Notes: generated by a model from the letters alone, not told the origin. DNA of 64,000 nt from Thiodiazotropha sp040506705 (GCA_040506705.1 JBEVWG010000036.1:62001-126000), one strand, 5' to 3'. Positions 35,033 to 44,001 are shown, numbered from the stretch's first letter. Made by a program: numbers and translations.

Positions 35033-35302
35033 ATGAAAACTACCATCAAAACTGCCGCTATGATTCTCAGTCTTGGTCTGTTCGCAGGTTGTGCTACCAA
35101 TAGCAGCCTGGAAGCTGATGTAGCAAACGCTCAAGCTGCTGCAGACGCTGCCATGAAAGCTGCGAAAGAGGCTCAACTGGACGCTGCCACTGCTCAGGGT
35201 ACAGCTGATGCTGCCATGAAAGCTGCGAATGCTGCCAAAGATACTGCCGAAGCTTGTAACGAGCGTTGCGGTCGTATGTCTGAGAAAGCGATGGCCAAGT
35301 AA
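35033..35302 (+). CDS. Lpp-like (Braun-type) outer-membrane lipoprotein
   Basis: This 89-residue lipoprotein has a signal ending LFAGC with the lipidated Cys at 20. An Ala-rich heptad helix with a nearly duplicated ADAAMKAA unit follows, and it ends in AMAK. A C-terminal lysine is the residue by which E. coli Lpp is joined to peptidoglycan. Two extra cysteines (ACNERC, around residues 78-82) are not in E. coli Lpp. AGAGAGATCGAGAG precedes the ATG and a strong terminator follows. The facing neighbour is an ErfK-type L,D-transpeptidase, which fits a tethering role. Confidence 0.85.
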   Translation: MKTTIKTAAMILSLGLFAGCATNSSLEADVANAQAAADAAMKAAKEAQLDAATAQGTADAAMKAANAAKDTAEACNERCGRMSEKAMAK

Positions 35303-35350
35303 AGGTATATCGTTAAGTCGGGCGTTTCTTTTTTGTAACGCATTGGCTAT

Positions 35351-35388
35351 AAAACCCCCGTTGGAAAATGTTTCCACGGGGGTTTTTT
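35351..35388 (+). terminator. Rho-independent terminator after the Lpp-like gene
   Basis: Arms AAAACCCCCGTTGGAAA and TTTCCACGGGGGTTTT pair with one bulged base around a short loop; T-runs follow. It ends the short Lpp-like transcript. Confidence 0.9.
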
Positions 35389-35447
35389 ATTGGAATCAAT
35401 TGAGAATCAGGCCATTAGAGAAATAGTTTTTCTGATGGCAACGATTT

Positions 35448-36389
35448 TCAATGGCTATCCGCCACCTCGTTCCCTTGCAAAAGGTAGAGCGGCATAGGTA
35501 GACCTGTCTGCTGATCTGCATAGGTTTGCAGCTGTCTCCAGTCTGGGCGACGGTTATCTTCAGTCAGCTTACTGATTACAGCATCGATCAGTTCAGTTTG
35601 GTTGTGGCCGTTTTCCGCCACATATTCAACCAGGGGAGGGTGTACCTGTACATAGAGCTCACCCTTCAACCAGCCTGCCTTATAGGGCTTGTCAATGATT
35701 CGCACCGGAATACCGGTTTCAACTTCATCGAAGAATTGTTTGATATTTTCCGGATAGAGGCGAATACAGCCGTGGCTGACCCGCATCCCGACCCCAAAAG
35801 GCTTATTCGTACCATGCAGTAGATATCCACTCATGCCTAAATAGACAGCATGAGTGCCCAGAGGGTTGTCAGGGCCCGGAGGGACCACTTCCGGCAATGG
35901 GTTACCATCCGCTTCATGTTCTTTGAGAATCGACTCAGGAACCGTCCAGCTGGGGCCCTCCTTCTTGCCGATCACCTTCGTCACTCCAGTGGGTGTGCTC
36001 CAACCCTCTCGACCGATGCCGATTGGGTAGGTGATTACCACTGGTCTCTCTTTGGGGTAGTAGTAGAGGCGTAACTCGGCCAGATTGATAACAATACCCT
36101 CGCGTGGGCCAGGAGGGAGTATATATTGCTGAGGTACGACTATCTCACTGCCCTCACCAGGCAACCAGGCATCGACCTCTGGGTTGGCTGCAACCATTTG
36201 GCGATAGCCTATATCATAGACTCGGGCGATATCTGAGAAGGTGTCTTCATAGTGTGTGGTCAGTCTGAAGTGCCGACCCACAATATCGTCTCCCTCAGCA
36301 GGCAGGTCAAAAGTGACCGCCATTAAGGGGCTGGCGAAAGAGGTCAAGAAAAATAACAGTAGAGGGAGCTTAAAATGCATAACAATCAT
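35448..36389 (-). CDS. ErfK/YbiS-type L,D-transpeptidase
   Basis: This 313-residue exported protein has a signal peptide ending at SPLMA. A LysM-like segment (HYEDTFSDIARVYDIGYRQM) binds peptidoglycan. A YkuD catalytic domain follows with LLHGTNKPFGVGMRVSHGCIRL, which contains the catalytic His and Cys. The length and the C-terminal extension match the ErfK/YbiS/YcfS group that attaches Lpp to diaminopimelate. The convergent neighbour is an Lpp-like gene with a terminal lysine, a likely substrate. An in-frame ATG three codons later is an alternative start. Confidence 0.93.
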   Translation of the reverse strand: MIVMHFKLPLLLFFLTSFASPLMAVTFDLPAEGDDIVGRHFRLTTHYEDTFSDIARVYDIGYRQMVAANPEVDAWLPGEGSEIVVPQQYILPPGPREGIVINLAELRLYYYPKERPVVITYPIGIGREGWSTPTGVTKVIGKKEGPSWTVPESILKEHEADGNPLPEVVPPGPDNPLGTHAVYLGMSGYLLHGTNKPFGVGMRVSHGCIRLYPENIKQFFDEVETGIPVRIIDKPYKAGWLKGELYVQVHPPLVEYVAENGHNQTELIDAVISKLTEDNRRPDWRQLQTYADQQTGLPMPLYLLQGNEVADSH

Positions 36390-36750
36390 ATAGACAAAAC
36401 AAACCTAATATAGATGAGTTTACCTCAGATGTCGGCACCATGGCTGAGAAATGTTGGGCACTTCAACAATTGTTTAATTATTAGACAATAAATTTACTGT
36501 CATGGTCCTTTTAAAGAATCAGGTGTCAGGGTCGATAGCAAATGTAGGGCCTTGTACTGTTTGATTTTTTTTGGCTCAACTATAAATTGCTGAAGGTCAT
36601 ATGCTGGAAATGACCCGCCAACCAAGCAAATAACTTACAGATGCTATTACCAGAGCCCTCGGCTGTGCATAGACTATTCCGGCAAAGTTATTGGTAGGCG
36701 CAATATTCAACCATGAGATATTCCGGATACGATGAAGAACAGGACAAGGC
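36390..36750. other. Divergent gap between the L,D-transpeptidase and ParA genes
   Basis: No gene is supported in these 361 bp, which must carry both promoters. The region is AT-rich around 36460-36500. A 13-codon frame at 36712-36753 ends on the parA start codon as ATGA, but it has no clear ribosome-binding site. Confidence 0.4.
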
Positions 36751-37515
36751 ATGAGGCGAATAGCGCTTATTAACCAAAAAGGTGGGGTGGGCAAAACCAC
36801 CATAACCACCAACCTGGGTCATGCCTTGGCGCTTGCCGGACATAGGGTCATGGTGATTGATCTCGATCCTCAAGGTCAACTGGCATCGAGCTATGGTCTG
36901 TTTCGTGCGCCGACCAAAGGGATTGACCGGGTGTTGATGAATGAACTTGATCTCTCTGCTGTCAGGCAGGGAATCCGGGATTTTCTAACCCTGATTCCAG
37001 CAGGGGAAAAACTCCAGGAGATAGAATATCTGCAGGATGGTGGGGCAACTCGGGCGCGATTACTGCGAGAGGGACTTGAGGATGTGACTGAGGATCAGGA
37101 TTTTATCCTGTTTGACTGTCCCCCCTCTTCAGGTTTGCTTGTGGCAAATGCGATTTTTGCCGCTGATGAGGCGTTGATTCCAGTCAGTGCTGATCATATG
37201 TCACTGAATGGCCTGGTGATGATGCTGAAAACACTGAAAAAATTCGAGCCCTATCTGAAAAAGCCACTCACTCAATGGATTGCCTTGAATCGGTTTTTTC
37301 CACGCAGAAAACTCTGTAAAGAGATCGCAGAAAAATTACAAAACCACTTTGCTGATCAGTTACTGACAACACCTATACGTGAAGCGTCGGCGATTGCTGA
37401 ATGTCCAGGGGTTGGGCGCACCATTTTTGAGTACAAGCCCTCGAGTCAATCGGCGAAAGAGTTCAAGGCTTTGGCGGATGAGCTATTGAATCGGGTTGAC
37501 CACCTGCAGCAGTAG
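36751..37515 (+). CDS. ParA-family ATPase
   Basis: This 254-residue protein has the deviant Walker A KGGVGKTTITTNL at residues 11-17, DLDPQGQLASSYG, and Walker B LFDCPPSSG. It is a chromosomal, Soj-like stand-alone ParA; no parB or plasmid functions lie next to it. Such orphan ParA proteins often position chemoreceptor arrays, pili or other cargo. The neighbouring STAS gene gives no firm clue to its cargo. Confidence 0.9.
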   Translation: MRRIALINQKGGVGKTTITTNLGHALALAGHRVMVIDLDPQGQLASSYGLFRAPTKGIDRVLMNELDLSAVRQGIRDFLTLIPAGEKLQEIEYLQDGGATRARLLREGLEDVTEDQDFILFDCPPSSGLLVANAIFAADEALIPVSADHMSLNGLVMMLKTLKKFEPYLKKPLTQWIALNRFFPRRKLCKEIAEKLQNHFADQLLTTPIREASAIAECPGVGRTIFEYKPSSQSAKEFKALADELLNRVDHLQQ

Positions 37516-37708
37516 CTCTGAGAGTTAGCAAAATTGCCCCATGGCCCACCAGGTTTCCCAAGCTGAATTGAAATTCATATGCATCGGCAGAGTACCCTAT
37601 ATTTGTGTTGTTGATCCCTCTCTTCCGTGGGGAGAGGGCTTCAGCAATCATGGTCTGTGTCGATATTAGCTAGTGTAGAGAATATATAAGCCTTGATCAG
37701 GAGCACCT

Positions 37709-38014
37709 ATGTCCATAATCAGCGAACTCTCTGACGATGAAAAAACAGTAACTCTGAAAATTGCCGGTCGATTTGATTTTTCCACACATCAAGATTTCAT
37801 GCAGGCCTACAAAAGCTATCCAAAACGTGAAAAGTTATTCATAGTGGATCTGGCTCAGACTGATTATCTTGATAGTTCAGCAATGGGTATGTTGTTGCAA
37901 TTGCGTGAGCACAGTGCTGCGGAAGAGAATAATGTCGTGCTGATAAACGGTAATGAAGCGGTGCGGGAGATCCTGCAGATCGCCAATTTCGGAAAGCTCT
38001 TTACCATTCAGTAA
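37709..38014 (+). CDS. STAS-domain protein (anti-sigma-factor antagonist-like)
   Basis: This 101-residue protein is a single STAS domain: VTLKIAGRFDFSTHQDFMQAY, then the phosphorylation segment DLAQTDYLDSSAMGMLLQL with candidate serines at about residues 56-57. AGGAGCA precedes the ATG at 37709. STAS proteins switch partners when phosphorylated by an anti-sigma-type kinase. No kinase or phosphatase is adjacent, so the partner is unknown. Confidence 0.88.
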   Translation: MSIISELSDDEKTVTLKIAGRFDFSTHQDFMQAYKSYPKREKLFIVDLAQTDYLDSSAMGMLLQLREHSAAEENNVVLINGNEAVREILQIANFGKLFTIQ

Positions 38015-38115
38015 CCTTCCAATCTGAGTAAAGCTCCAGAACTGGTACCCGGTAATGGTGCAAATTATCGGTACTTTCCGGTATGCTGGCACCTTTTTTT
38101 CCAGGGGTAGCATTC

Positions 38116-39207
38116 ATGGGTTTTAAATGCGGTATCGTGGGTTTGCCGAATGTTGGCAAGTCGACACTTTTTAACGCCTTGACCAAGGCGACGATTGCAG
38201 CGGAAAACTATCCCTTTTGCACTATCGACCCTAATGTCGGTGTGGTTCCCCTGCCGGATCCCCGACAGGATGTGATCGCCGGGATCGTGAAGCCGCAGGC
38301 GATCATCCCGACCAGTATGCAGTTTGTGGATATTGCCGGTCTGGTGGCCGGGGCCTCCAAAGGCGAAGGTCTGGGTAATAAGTTCCTGGCCAATATCCGC
38401 GAAACCGACGCCATTGCCCAGGTGGTGCGCTGTTTCGAAAATGATGATGTTGTGCACGTCTCCGGTCGGGTAGATCCTGCTGGTGATGTGGATGTGATCA
38501 ACACCGAGTTGGCGCTGGCCGATCTGGAATCGGTGGAGAAGGGGCTGGACAAAACTGCCCGTCAAGCCAAAACCGGTGATAAGAAGATACTTGTGCGTAA
38601 AGCATTACTGGAATCTGTGCGGGACCATTTGAATAGCGGTAAACCGGTTCGCAGTATGGATCTCAGCGAGGAGCAGGTCATTGAGTTACGGGATCTGTTT
38701 CTATTGACCATTAAGCCTGTGCTCTATGTTGCTAATGTGGATGAGGGTGGATTTGAAAATAACCCCCATCTCGATACGCTGGTGGCGCTGGCGACAGATG
38801 AGGGAGCCGAGGTTGTACCGGTCTGTGCTGCCATCGAAGCCGAAATCGTTGAGTTGGACGAGGAAGAGCGGGGTGAGTTCCTGGCAGACATGGGTCTGGA
38901 AGAACCTGGCCTGAATCGGGTTGTTCGTGCCGGCTATCAGTTATTAGGTCTGGAGACCTATTTTACCGCAGGGGAGAAAGAGGTTCGGGCCTGGACAATT
39001 CCTGCTGAAGCCACAGCACCCCAGGCTGCGGGGGTCATACATACCGATTTTGAGCGGGGATTTATCCGTGCAGAGGTCATTGCCTATGAGGATTTTGTCG
39101 CCTGTAATGGCGAGCAAGGTGCTCGGGAAGCAGGCAAATTGCGCTCTGAGGGTAAGGAGTATGTGGTCAAGGATGGGGATGTTATCCATTTCCGATTTAA
39201 CGTCTGA
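38116..39207 (+). CDS. ychF: Redox-responsive ATPase/GTPase YchF (OLA1 family)
   Basis: This 363-residue protein has the G1 motif GLPNVGKSTLFNALT, the G3 region DIAGLVAGASKGEGLGNKFL and a C-terminal TGS-like domain (FTAGEKEVRAWTI, FERGFIRAEVIAYEDF). The family is Obg-related but prefers ATP, and binds ribosomes. I choose the ATG at 38116 (MGFKCGIVGLPN, the conserved start); an in-frame ATG at 38083 would add 11 residues not seen in the family. Confidence 0.96.
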   Translation: MGFKCGIVGLPNVGKSTLFNALTKATIAAENYPFCTIDPNVGVVPLPDPRQDVIAGIVKPQAIIPTSMQFVDIAGLVAGASKGEGLGNKFLANIRETDAIAQVVRCFENDDVVHVSGRVDPAGDVDVINTELALADLESVEKGLDKTARQAKTGDKKILVRKALLESVRDHLNSGKPVRSMDLSEEQVIELRDLFLLTIKPVLYVANVDEGGFENNPHLDTLVALATDEGAEVVPVCAAIEAEIVELDEEERGEFLADMGLEEPGLNRVVRAGYQLLGLETYFTAGEKEVRAWTIPAEATAPQAAGVIHTDFERGFIRAEVIAYEDFVACNGEQGAREAGKLRSEGKEYVVKDGDVIHFRFNV

Positions 39208-39261
39208 TATTGACACTTGGGTGAGGCATCAGTATATTCCTCGCCCTTCAACATAGCTTCT

Positions 39262-39338
39262 GGCAAGGTAGCTCAGTTGGTTAGAGCACAGCACTCATAA
39301 TGCTGGGGTCGGCAGTTCGAATCTGCCCCTTGCTACCA
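39262..39338 (+). tRNA. tRNA-Met (elongator, anticodon CAT)
   Basis: The 77-nt cloverleaf has acceptor GGCAAGG/CCTTGCT, D-arm GCTC...GAGC, anticodon loop CTCATAA with CAT, T-arm GGCAG-TTCGAAT-CTGCC and an encoded CCA end. The D and anticodon arms closely match E. coli elongator tRNA-Met rather than tRNA-Ile2. The first pair is G1-U72 rather than G-C. Confidence 0.95.
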
Positions 39339-39342
39339 AATC

Positions 39343-39374
39343 AAAAAGGCCTGACATTCGTCAGGCCTTTTTTC
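39343..39374 (+). terminator. Terminator after tRNA-Met
   Basis: Arms AAAAAGGCCTGAC and GTCAGGCCTTTTTT pair perfectly around the loop ATTC, with a T-run. It lies 4 bp after the tRNA. Confidence 0.93.
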
Positions 39375-39745
39375 GTTTCAATAACTGCCTTGCCGTGAGC
39401 CAGCACACGACGGTTGAGTGTCGTAATACTTATGGTCTGATCAGTAAAGCCGAATTGACGATAGAACTCGGCTGCTCGAGGTATATTAAACCCGTTTTTA
39501 GCATGTTTTTTTGTGCAAGCTTGAAAGCTAGACTCCCCCCACTATTTATCAATATTCAATTAATCCACCGAATGCCGAATCGGCTGCATAGCATGGTCCA
39601 TGGTGACTCTATCTCGTTCCTCTTACTGAACGAGTGGAAGCAGCTTGGCAGCATATGCGAAAAGTGAGAAATATGTTGTTGTTTAATAACTTATCCCCTC
39701 ATTTGTCGGATATTCACTCTATTCACACCCAATTGGAAAAAATCA
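39375..39745. other. Gap between tRNA-Met terminator and the cytochrome gene
   Basis: I see no supported gene in these 371 bp. A 90-codon frame at 39395-39667 has no ribosome-binding site, odd composition and no recognisable domain. The position behind a tRNA gene could suggest an old integration site, but no integrase or tRNA-end duplication is seen. Confidence 0.4.
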
Positions 39746-40225
39746 ATGAGTGCGTTAAGAATTGCAGTATTTTCCACTTTTCTTCTTGCATCACCTGTTA
39801 AAGCTGATGACTGGCGAAATGACAGCAGCCCTGAAGAGCAGCTTGAGAATCTGCTCAGATTAGTGCCAGGGACATCCCACTGGATGTTTGAAATTGGTGA
39901 GCGCTACAAGAACCTCTACTGGGCTGCAAAACAGGCTAAATGGGAGTTTGCCCAGTACCAGGTTGAGGAGATTGAAAAGTTGATCAAAGTTGTGCAGCTT
40001 GCCAGACCGAAGCGTGCAGAGACGGCTGAGGAGTTTTTACAGACTGGATTGCCGGCCATTGCGGAAGGGGTGGCATCAAAAAACTGGGATAGCTTCAAGC
40101 AATCATTCACAAAGCTTAATCAGGCTTGTATGACCTGCCATGGCAAGAACGACCACGCCTTTATCTCACTACCACTGGAACCAGCAACGGCTGCCAGCCC
40201 TGTGTTAAACCTGCCTCGCCAGTAG
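39746..40225 (+). CDS. Exported cytochrome c-type protein with one CxxCH
   Basis: This 159-residue protein has a signal peptide ending around PVKADD. It is largely helical, with a single heme-binding motif CMTCH near residue 131, towards the C terminus. That placement recalls class II c-type cytochromes such as cytochrome c', which are four-helix bundles, but the family is not certain. It is probably a periplasmic electron carrier or gas-binding protein. It is alone between two terminators. Confidence 0.8.
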   Translation: MSALRIAVFSTFLLASPVKADDWRNDSSPEEQLENLLRLVPGTSHWMFEIGERYKNLYWAAKQAKWEFAQYQVEEIEKLIKVVQLARPKRAETAEEFLQTGLPAIAEGVASKNWDSFKQSFTKLNQACMTCHGKNDHAFISLPLEPATAASPVLNLPRQ

Positions 40226-40381
40226 ACGTTTCTACCACTGGAGTTGCCGGTATATATGGTACGGTTGGCCTGTCCTTTTAATATCAGAATGTTAGGGTTA
40301 ATAGTGTCAGAGAAAAGGGATTGAAATATGCCTTGGTGGAGAGGCTGAGTAGTAGGGCTGGGTTTTTTCTCTTTCCTCAAA

Positions 40382-40416
40382 AAACAAAAGGCCTGAACTA
40401 GTCAGGCCTTTTGTTT
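40382..40416. terminator. Bidirectional terminator
   Basis: A perfect 15-bp stem AAACAAAAGGCCTGA / TCAGGCCTTTTGTTT encloses the loop ACTAG. T-runs lie on both strands. It serves both the cytochrome gene and the convergent gene at 40436. Confidence 0.9.
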
Positions 40417-40435
40417 ATAAAGCTCAGTTTCTGTT

Positions 40436-41338
40436 TTACTGTTTGGCGGGGTTATCCCACGCAAGGTGGATCAAGGCACTGCGCCTGATCTCAGTGAGGC
40501 GGTCAGTGAACTCCTGAATGTTTTCATCAAGTAGTTCCGTCAGCTCCAATTTTGCAACACGTTCAGTCATCAACTGATTTCTCTTATCAAACAGCTCTTG
40601 AATCAGATGCTTTTCACGAATTCTCGAAAGTGGAATTACCACATTCGTGGTTGGATCTGTAGTTCTGACTGTAAGCGATTTACGTCGTTGCAATAACTCC
40701 TGATCCAATTGAAGTATCTCGGCGTCGATGTTGTCGATGACTTCCAATTGCTCATCCAGCAAAGCAAACAGGTTATCCACCCCCTCTTCGACCCAGTTTT
40801 GAATCTCCTGGAGATGCTGGGTTTTAAGCAACTGCATAATCTGGATATTGTCGGGCATTGAGAGCAGGTGTTCGAAAACCTCCAGCCAGCCCTCTTCACG
40901 ATAGTTGAACATCTTATGCATGTAGTGGAGAAGCAGGCCGACAGATTCACTGTAGTCGTAGCTGGTAAAGTTCTGACTGACGGAATTAAGAATATCGGCG
41001 AAGTTGACCGCAGTACTGGTGAAGGCTTTGTTGTCCTCAAGGCGTAAGCCGTGAGAATAGATCTTATTCAGGCGCTTGAGCATGCGGCCATAACCATCTG
41101 CTCTGATCTGGCTTTTGTTGGAGCGGATAAATCCTGAGACCTCGTTGAGCATTTCACGCAACTGCTCGATATCAACAACACCATCCTCTTGAGTAAGAGT
41201 TTCCTCAAGATAGTCAAAGTACTGTTTGATAATTTTGCAGGATTCATCCTGCGCTAGGATGGGTAGCTGCTCAACATTACCGATCCTGAAAGGGATGACC
41301 CGATCAGTGGTAGGTTGTGTTGATGTCTGGTTTTTCAT
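40436..41338 (-). CDS. Uncharacterised coiled-coil protein
   Basis: This 300-residue cytosolic protein has no signal peptide or membrane segment. It is acidic and helical, with a long coiled-coil stretch around residues 190-285 (DEQLEVIDNIDAEILQLDQELLQRRKSL, then RIREKHLIQELFDKRNQL). I do not recognise the family. It is probably monocistronic, with a palindromic operator-like repeat upstream (41410-41436) in the divergent gap with amtB. Confidence 0.75.
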   Translation of the reverse strand: MKNQTSTQPTTDRVIPFRIGNVEQLPILAQDESCKIIKQYFDYLEETLTQEDGVVDIEQLREMLNEVSGFIRSNKSQIRADGYGRMLKRLNKIYSHGLRLEDNKAFTSTAVNFADILNSVSQNFTSYDYSESVGLLLHYMHKMFNYREEGWLEVFEHLLSMPDNIQIMQLLKTQHLQEIQNWVEEGVDNLFALLDEQLEVIDNIDAEILQLDQELLQRRKSLTVRTTDPTTNVVIPLSRIREKHLIQELFDKRNQLMTERVAKLELTELLDENIQEFTDRLTEIRRSALIHLAWDNPAKQ

Positions 41339-41409
41339 CCAATTGTCCGTTTGCGAGCCGAGATTAGCAAAAAAACTTCACTACACGAGACACTATATTA
41401 ATATTTACT

Positions 41410-41436
41410 TATATGGTCAAGTGTTTTTGACCATAT
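41410..41436. promoter_or_regulatory. Perfect 11-bp inverted repeat, operator-like
   Basis: TATATGGTCAA, five bases (GTGTT), TTGACCATATA. It lies 72 bp before the coiled-coil gene and 194 bp before amtB. Its symmetry and location suggest a dimeric repressor site. A second palindrome, CTAATG-ATAA-CATTAG, lies at 41531-41546. The rest of this gap shows nothing clear. Confidence 0.5.
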
Positions 41437-41629
41437 AGGGTATGATATTGTTCATTCGCCAGCACTCAGTGGGTTTAGCGGCTATCGACCCATATACTTT
41501 AGCCGGAATTCGACTGTTTGTGAGCCTAACCTAATGATAACATTAGATTAAAGCGTTTTTTTGTAATAAATCATAAAATTTGTGGTTTTCGGTAATTCTG
41601 AGGGGGAATAATGACTCAAAGGGGTAACT

Positions 41630-42856
41630 ATGAATAGTGCGAATACAGCTTGGATTATGACATCCACGGCTTTGGTTTTATTTATGACCCTACCAGGATT
41701 GGCCATGTTTTATGGCGGTCTGGTAAGGACAAAGAACGTTCTTTCCGTGTTGATGCAATGTTTTGCCATTGCCGGCATGGTATCAATTTTATGGCTTATC
41801 GCTGGTTACAGTCTTGCTTTTGGTGAGGGAAATGCCTGGATAGGGGACCTGAGCCGGGTGCTGATGTCAGGTGTTGGCAAGGATACCTTGTCAGGGGATA
41901 TCCCTGAATCACTGTTTATGCTGTTTCAGATGACATTTGCGATCATCACCCCGGCGCTGATCGTTGGTGGATTTGCCGAACGTATGAAGTTTTCCGCGAT
42001 GCTGCTGTTCAGTGCGATCTGGTTGTTTTTAGTCTACGTGCCGATAACCCATTGGGTATGGGGCGGTGGCTGGTTGGGTAGTATGGGGTTGTATGACTTT
42101 GCCGGCGGGACTGTAGTTCATATCACTGCAGGTGTCGCAGCATTGGTGGCGGCTTTGGTCATGGGCCCCAGAAGGGGGTTTGGCACCGCATCTATGATGC
42201 CCCACAACATGACCATGACAATCACCGGTGCAGGGATGTTGTGGGTTGGTTGGTTTGGCTTCAACGGCGGTAGTGCACTCGCTGCCGATGGGAGCGCATC
42301 CATGGCTATGCTGGTGACCCATATTTCTGCAGCTACCGGGGCGATGACCTGGCTGGTTCGTGAATGGATCAAATTTGGAAAACCCAGTGCTCTTGGTGCA
42401 GTAACCGGCATGGTTGCAGGCTTGGGTACCATTACCCCTGCTTCGGGTTTTGTTGGTCCTGCCGGTGCGCTGGTGATCGGTCTTTTGGCGGGCATCATCT
42501 GTTTTTCCGCAACCAATTATCTTAAACAGGTGTTGAAGATCGACGACTCTCTCGATGTTTTTCCGGTTCATGGCGTCGGCGGCATTTTGGGAACCCTGCT
42601 CGCCGGGGTTTTCTGTTCAACCTCCTTGGGTGTTTTTTCAGGTTATGGCTTTGCAGATGGCATAGAGTCCATGGGCGCTCAGCTCTGGGTTCAATTAGTC
42701 GGTGTGTTGGCGACGATTGTATTTACTGCGGTGGTAACCTTCGGCATCCTCAAGCTGGTGGATATGCTAATTGGCTTGAGAGTCAACAAGGAACAGGAGA
42801 TCGAGGGGCTCGATATTGTTCTGCATGAAGAGCGTGGTTACAACGAACTCAACTGA
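41630..42856 (+). CDS. amtB: Ammonium transporter (AmtB family)
   Basis: This 408-residue inner-membrane protein has about eleven membrane segments. It carries the Amt signature around FAGGTVVHITAGVAALVAAL, with the first pore His, and PVHGVGGILGTLLAGVF, with the second. It begins directly with a membrane segment (MNSANTAWIMTSTALVLFM) and has no long signal peptide. AAAGGGG precedes the ATG. It would conduct ammonia or ammonium. The usual glnK partner is absent on either side, and I find no clear sigma-54 site upstream. Confidence 0.95.
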   Translation: MNSANTAWIMTSTALVLFMTLPGLAMFYGGLVRTKNVLSVLMQCFAIAGMVSILWLIAGYSLAFGEGNAWIGDLSRVLMSGVGKDTLSGDIPESLFMLFQMTFAIITPALIVGGFAERMKFSAMLLFSAIWLFLVYVPITHWVWGGGWLGSMGLYDFAGGTVVHITAGVAALVAALVMGPRRGFGTASMMPHNMTMTITGAGMLWVGWFGFNGGSALAADGSASMAMLVTHISAATGAMTWLVREWIKFGKPSALGAVTGMVAGLGTITPASGFVGPAGALVIGLLAGIICFSATNYLKQVLKIDDSLDVFPVHGVGGILGTLLAGVFCSTSLGVFSGYGFADGIESMGAQLWVQLVGVLATIVFTAVVTFGILKLVDMLIGLRVNKEQEIEGLDIVLHEERGYNELN

Positions 42857-42961
42857 CTTTAGATAAGGGAACTCTAACCCGCTTCGCCAATCAGGCGGAG
42901 CGGATATCCCCCGCACAGGTTGTGTGAGGAGATCGGCTCGCAACAGATGCTGAGGTGCTGC

Positions 42962-43366
42962 TTAGGCTTTTCGGTAGCTCGCCAAGGCGCTGTCTGTTTC
43001 ATGGAGAGAGACTTCAACTACGGGAAAGCCGCCGGCTTCAACATAGTCAAAGATCAAACGTGCGATATTTTCCGCAGTCGGGTTTACCGGCATGACATAG
43101 ACTGGTTCACCCGCTTCCTGTAACAGAGGTAATACCGGATCCTCAGAGTGCAACAACATGTTGTGATCCAGATGTTGATTGATCCACCGCTTGACGTAGT
43201 CACCAATCTCCGAAAAATCACAGACCATCCCAAGCTCATCGAGCTGTTTCGATTCCAGGTGAATCACTGCAGTGGCATTATGGCCATGTAGATGACGGCA
43301 TTTTCCCTTGTGATTCAATAGCCTATGGCCGTAGCAAAAATGGATCTCTTTGGTAACCGTATACAT
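42962..43366 (-). CDS. queD: 6-carboxytetrahydropterin synthase (QueD/PTPS family)
   Basis: QueD makes 6-carboxytetrahydropterin for queuosine synthesis. The 134-residue protein has the zinc-ligand histidines in HFCYGHRL and CRHLHGHN, with the catalytic Cys in GKCRHLHGHN, then CDFSEI and a C-terminal VEVSLHETD. The start at 43366 (ATG, MYTVTKEIHF) matches the family; an in-frame TTG at 43399 would add 11 residues. It is convergent with amtB. Confidence 0.9.
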   Translation of the reverse strand: MYTVTKEIHFCYGHRLLNHKGKCRHLHGHNATAVIHLESKQLDELGMVCDFSEIGDYVKRWINQHLDHNMLLHSEDPVLPLLQEAGEPVYVMPVNPTAENIARLIFDYVEAGGFPVVEVSLHETDSALASYRKA

Positions 43367-43519
43367 TGTCTGGGTGTCATAGATTTGATCGATCGGCAAG
43401 TATACGGGGTGGTGATTGGGTTCGCCAGTAGAGGGATTGTTCGAGCGGCTAAATAGGAGGAATAAAGGATTTAACTGCTGTGCCGTTAATTTAAAAAAGC
43501 AGTTATACGTCGGGTTGAT

Positions 43520-43993
43520 ATGAGTGATTCAGAAAATTTTGAGTTTTTAGATGCTGCTAGGGACGCTGTGGCACAACTGAAGAAGTTGTCACGTGATTTC
43601 CCTCATCTGGCAACACAACCGGTTCGACACGCTATTGAAAACTGGAATGAGGATCTTTTTCGTCGCGGAGAGCTCATCTGGGAAGAGTATCAGCGTGTCA
43701 TGGCAGAGAAGAGTGCTGTGGAGATGCGCGTCTTAGAGCTGATCGAAACACATCTGCTTGACGATACGATTGATATCATTACCAGTGAATTCGGTAAGGA
43801 TTTCAGTTACTACGATCTTATCGATATTGCAGGTAGGGATCGCTATGTCGATGCGCTAACCCGGGAAGCCGCCGAATTGAAAATCAACGCCATCTCACCA
43901 GAGCAGACTGCAGAGCTTTGGAATGGCAGTGGAAGGCCTACACTTGGCGGTGATCGCTGGAATGCAACTGCTGTGTCGGTGCTGGTCGGGTAG
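43520..43993 (+). CDS. Conserved-looking hypothetical protein
   Basis: This 157-residue protein is acidic and mostly helical. Its N-terminal half has LKKLSRDFPHLATQPVRHAIENWNEDLF, and it ends in a less ordered tail. No signal peptide, membrane segment or known motif is seen. It ends 8 bp from the convergent phosphopantetheinyl transferase gene. Codon use looks like that of its neighbours, so I take it as real, but I cannot name a function. Confidence 0.65.
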   Translation: MSDSENFEFLDAARDAVAQLKKLSRDFPHLATQPVRHAIENWNEDLFRRGELIWEEYQRVMAEKSAVEMRVLELIETHLLDDTIDIITSEFGKDFSYYDLIDIAGRDRYVDALTREAAELKINAISPEQTAELWNGSGRPTLGGDRWNATAVSVLVG

Positions 43994-44001
43994 ATTGAGG
44001 G

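Noticed and set aside
36712..36753. 13-codon frame ending on the parA start codon as ATGA
   Set aside because: No visible ribosome-binding site or pairing structure; a chance short frame is more likely than a leader.
36751..37515. Plasmid partition locus
   Set aside because: ParA stands alone with no parB, replication gene or parS-like repeats, in an otherwise chromosomal context.
39395..39667. 90-codon plus-strand frame after tRNA-Met
   Set aside because: No ribosome-binding site, no recognisable domain, odd composition; more likely non-coding.
39262..39745. Integration site behind tRNA-Met
   Set aside because: No integrase and no second copy of the tRNA 3' end within the window.
41500..41629. 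Sigma-54 promoter for amtB
   Set aside because: No sequence close to TGGCAC-N5-TTGC was found by eye, and no glnK lies nearby.
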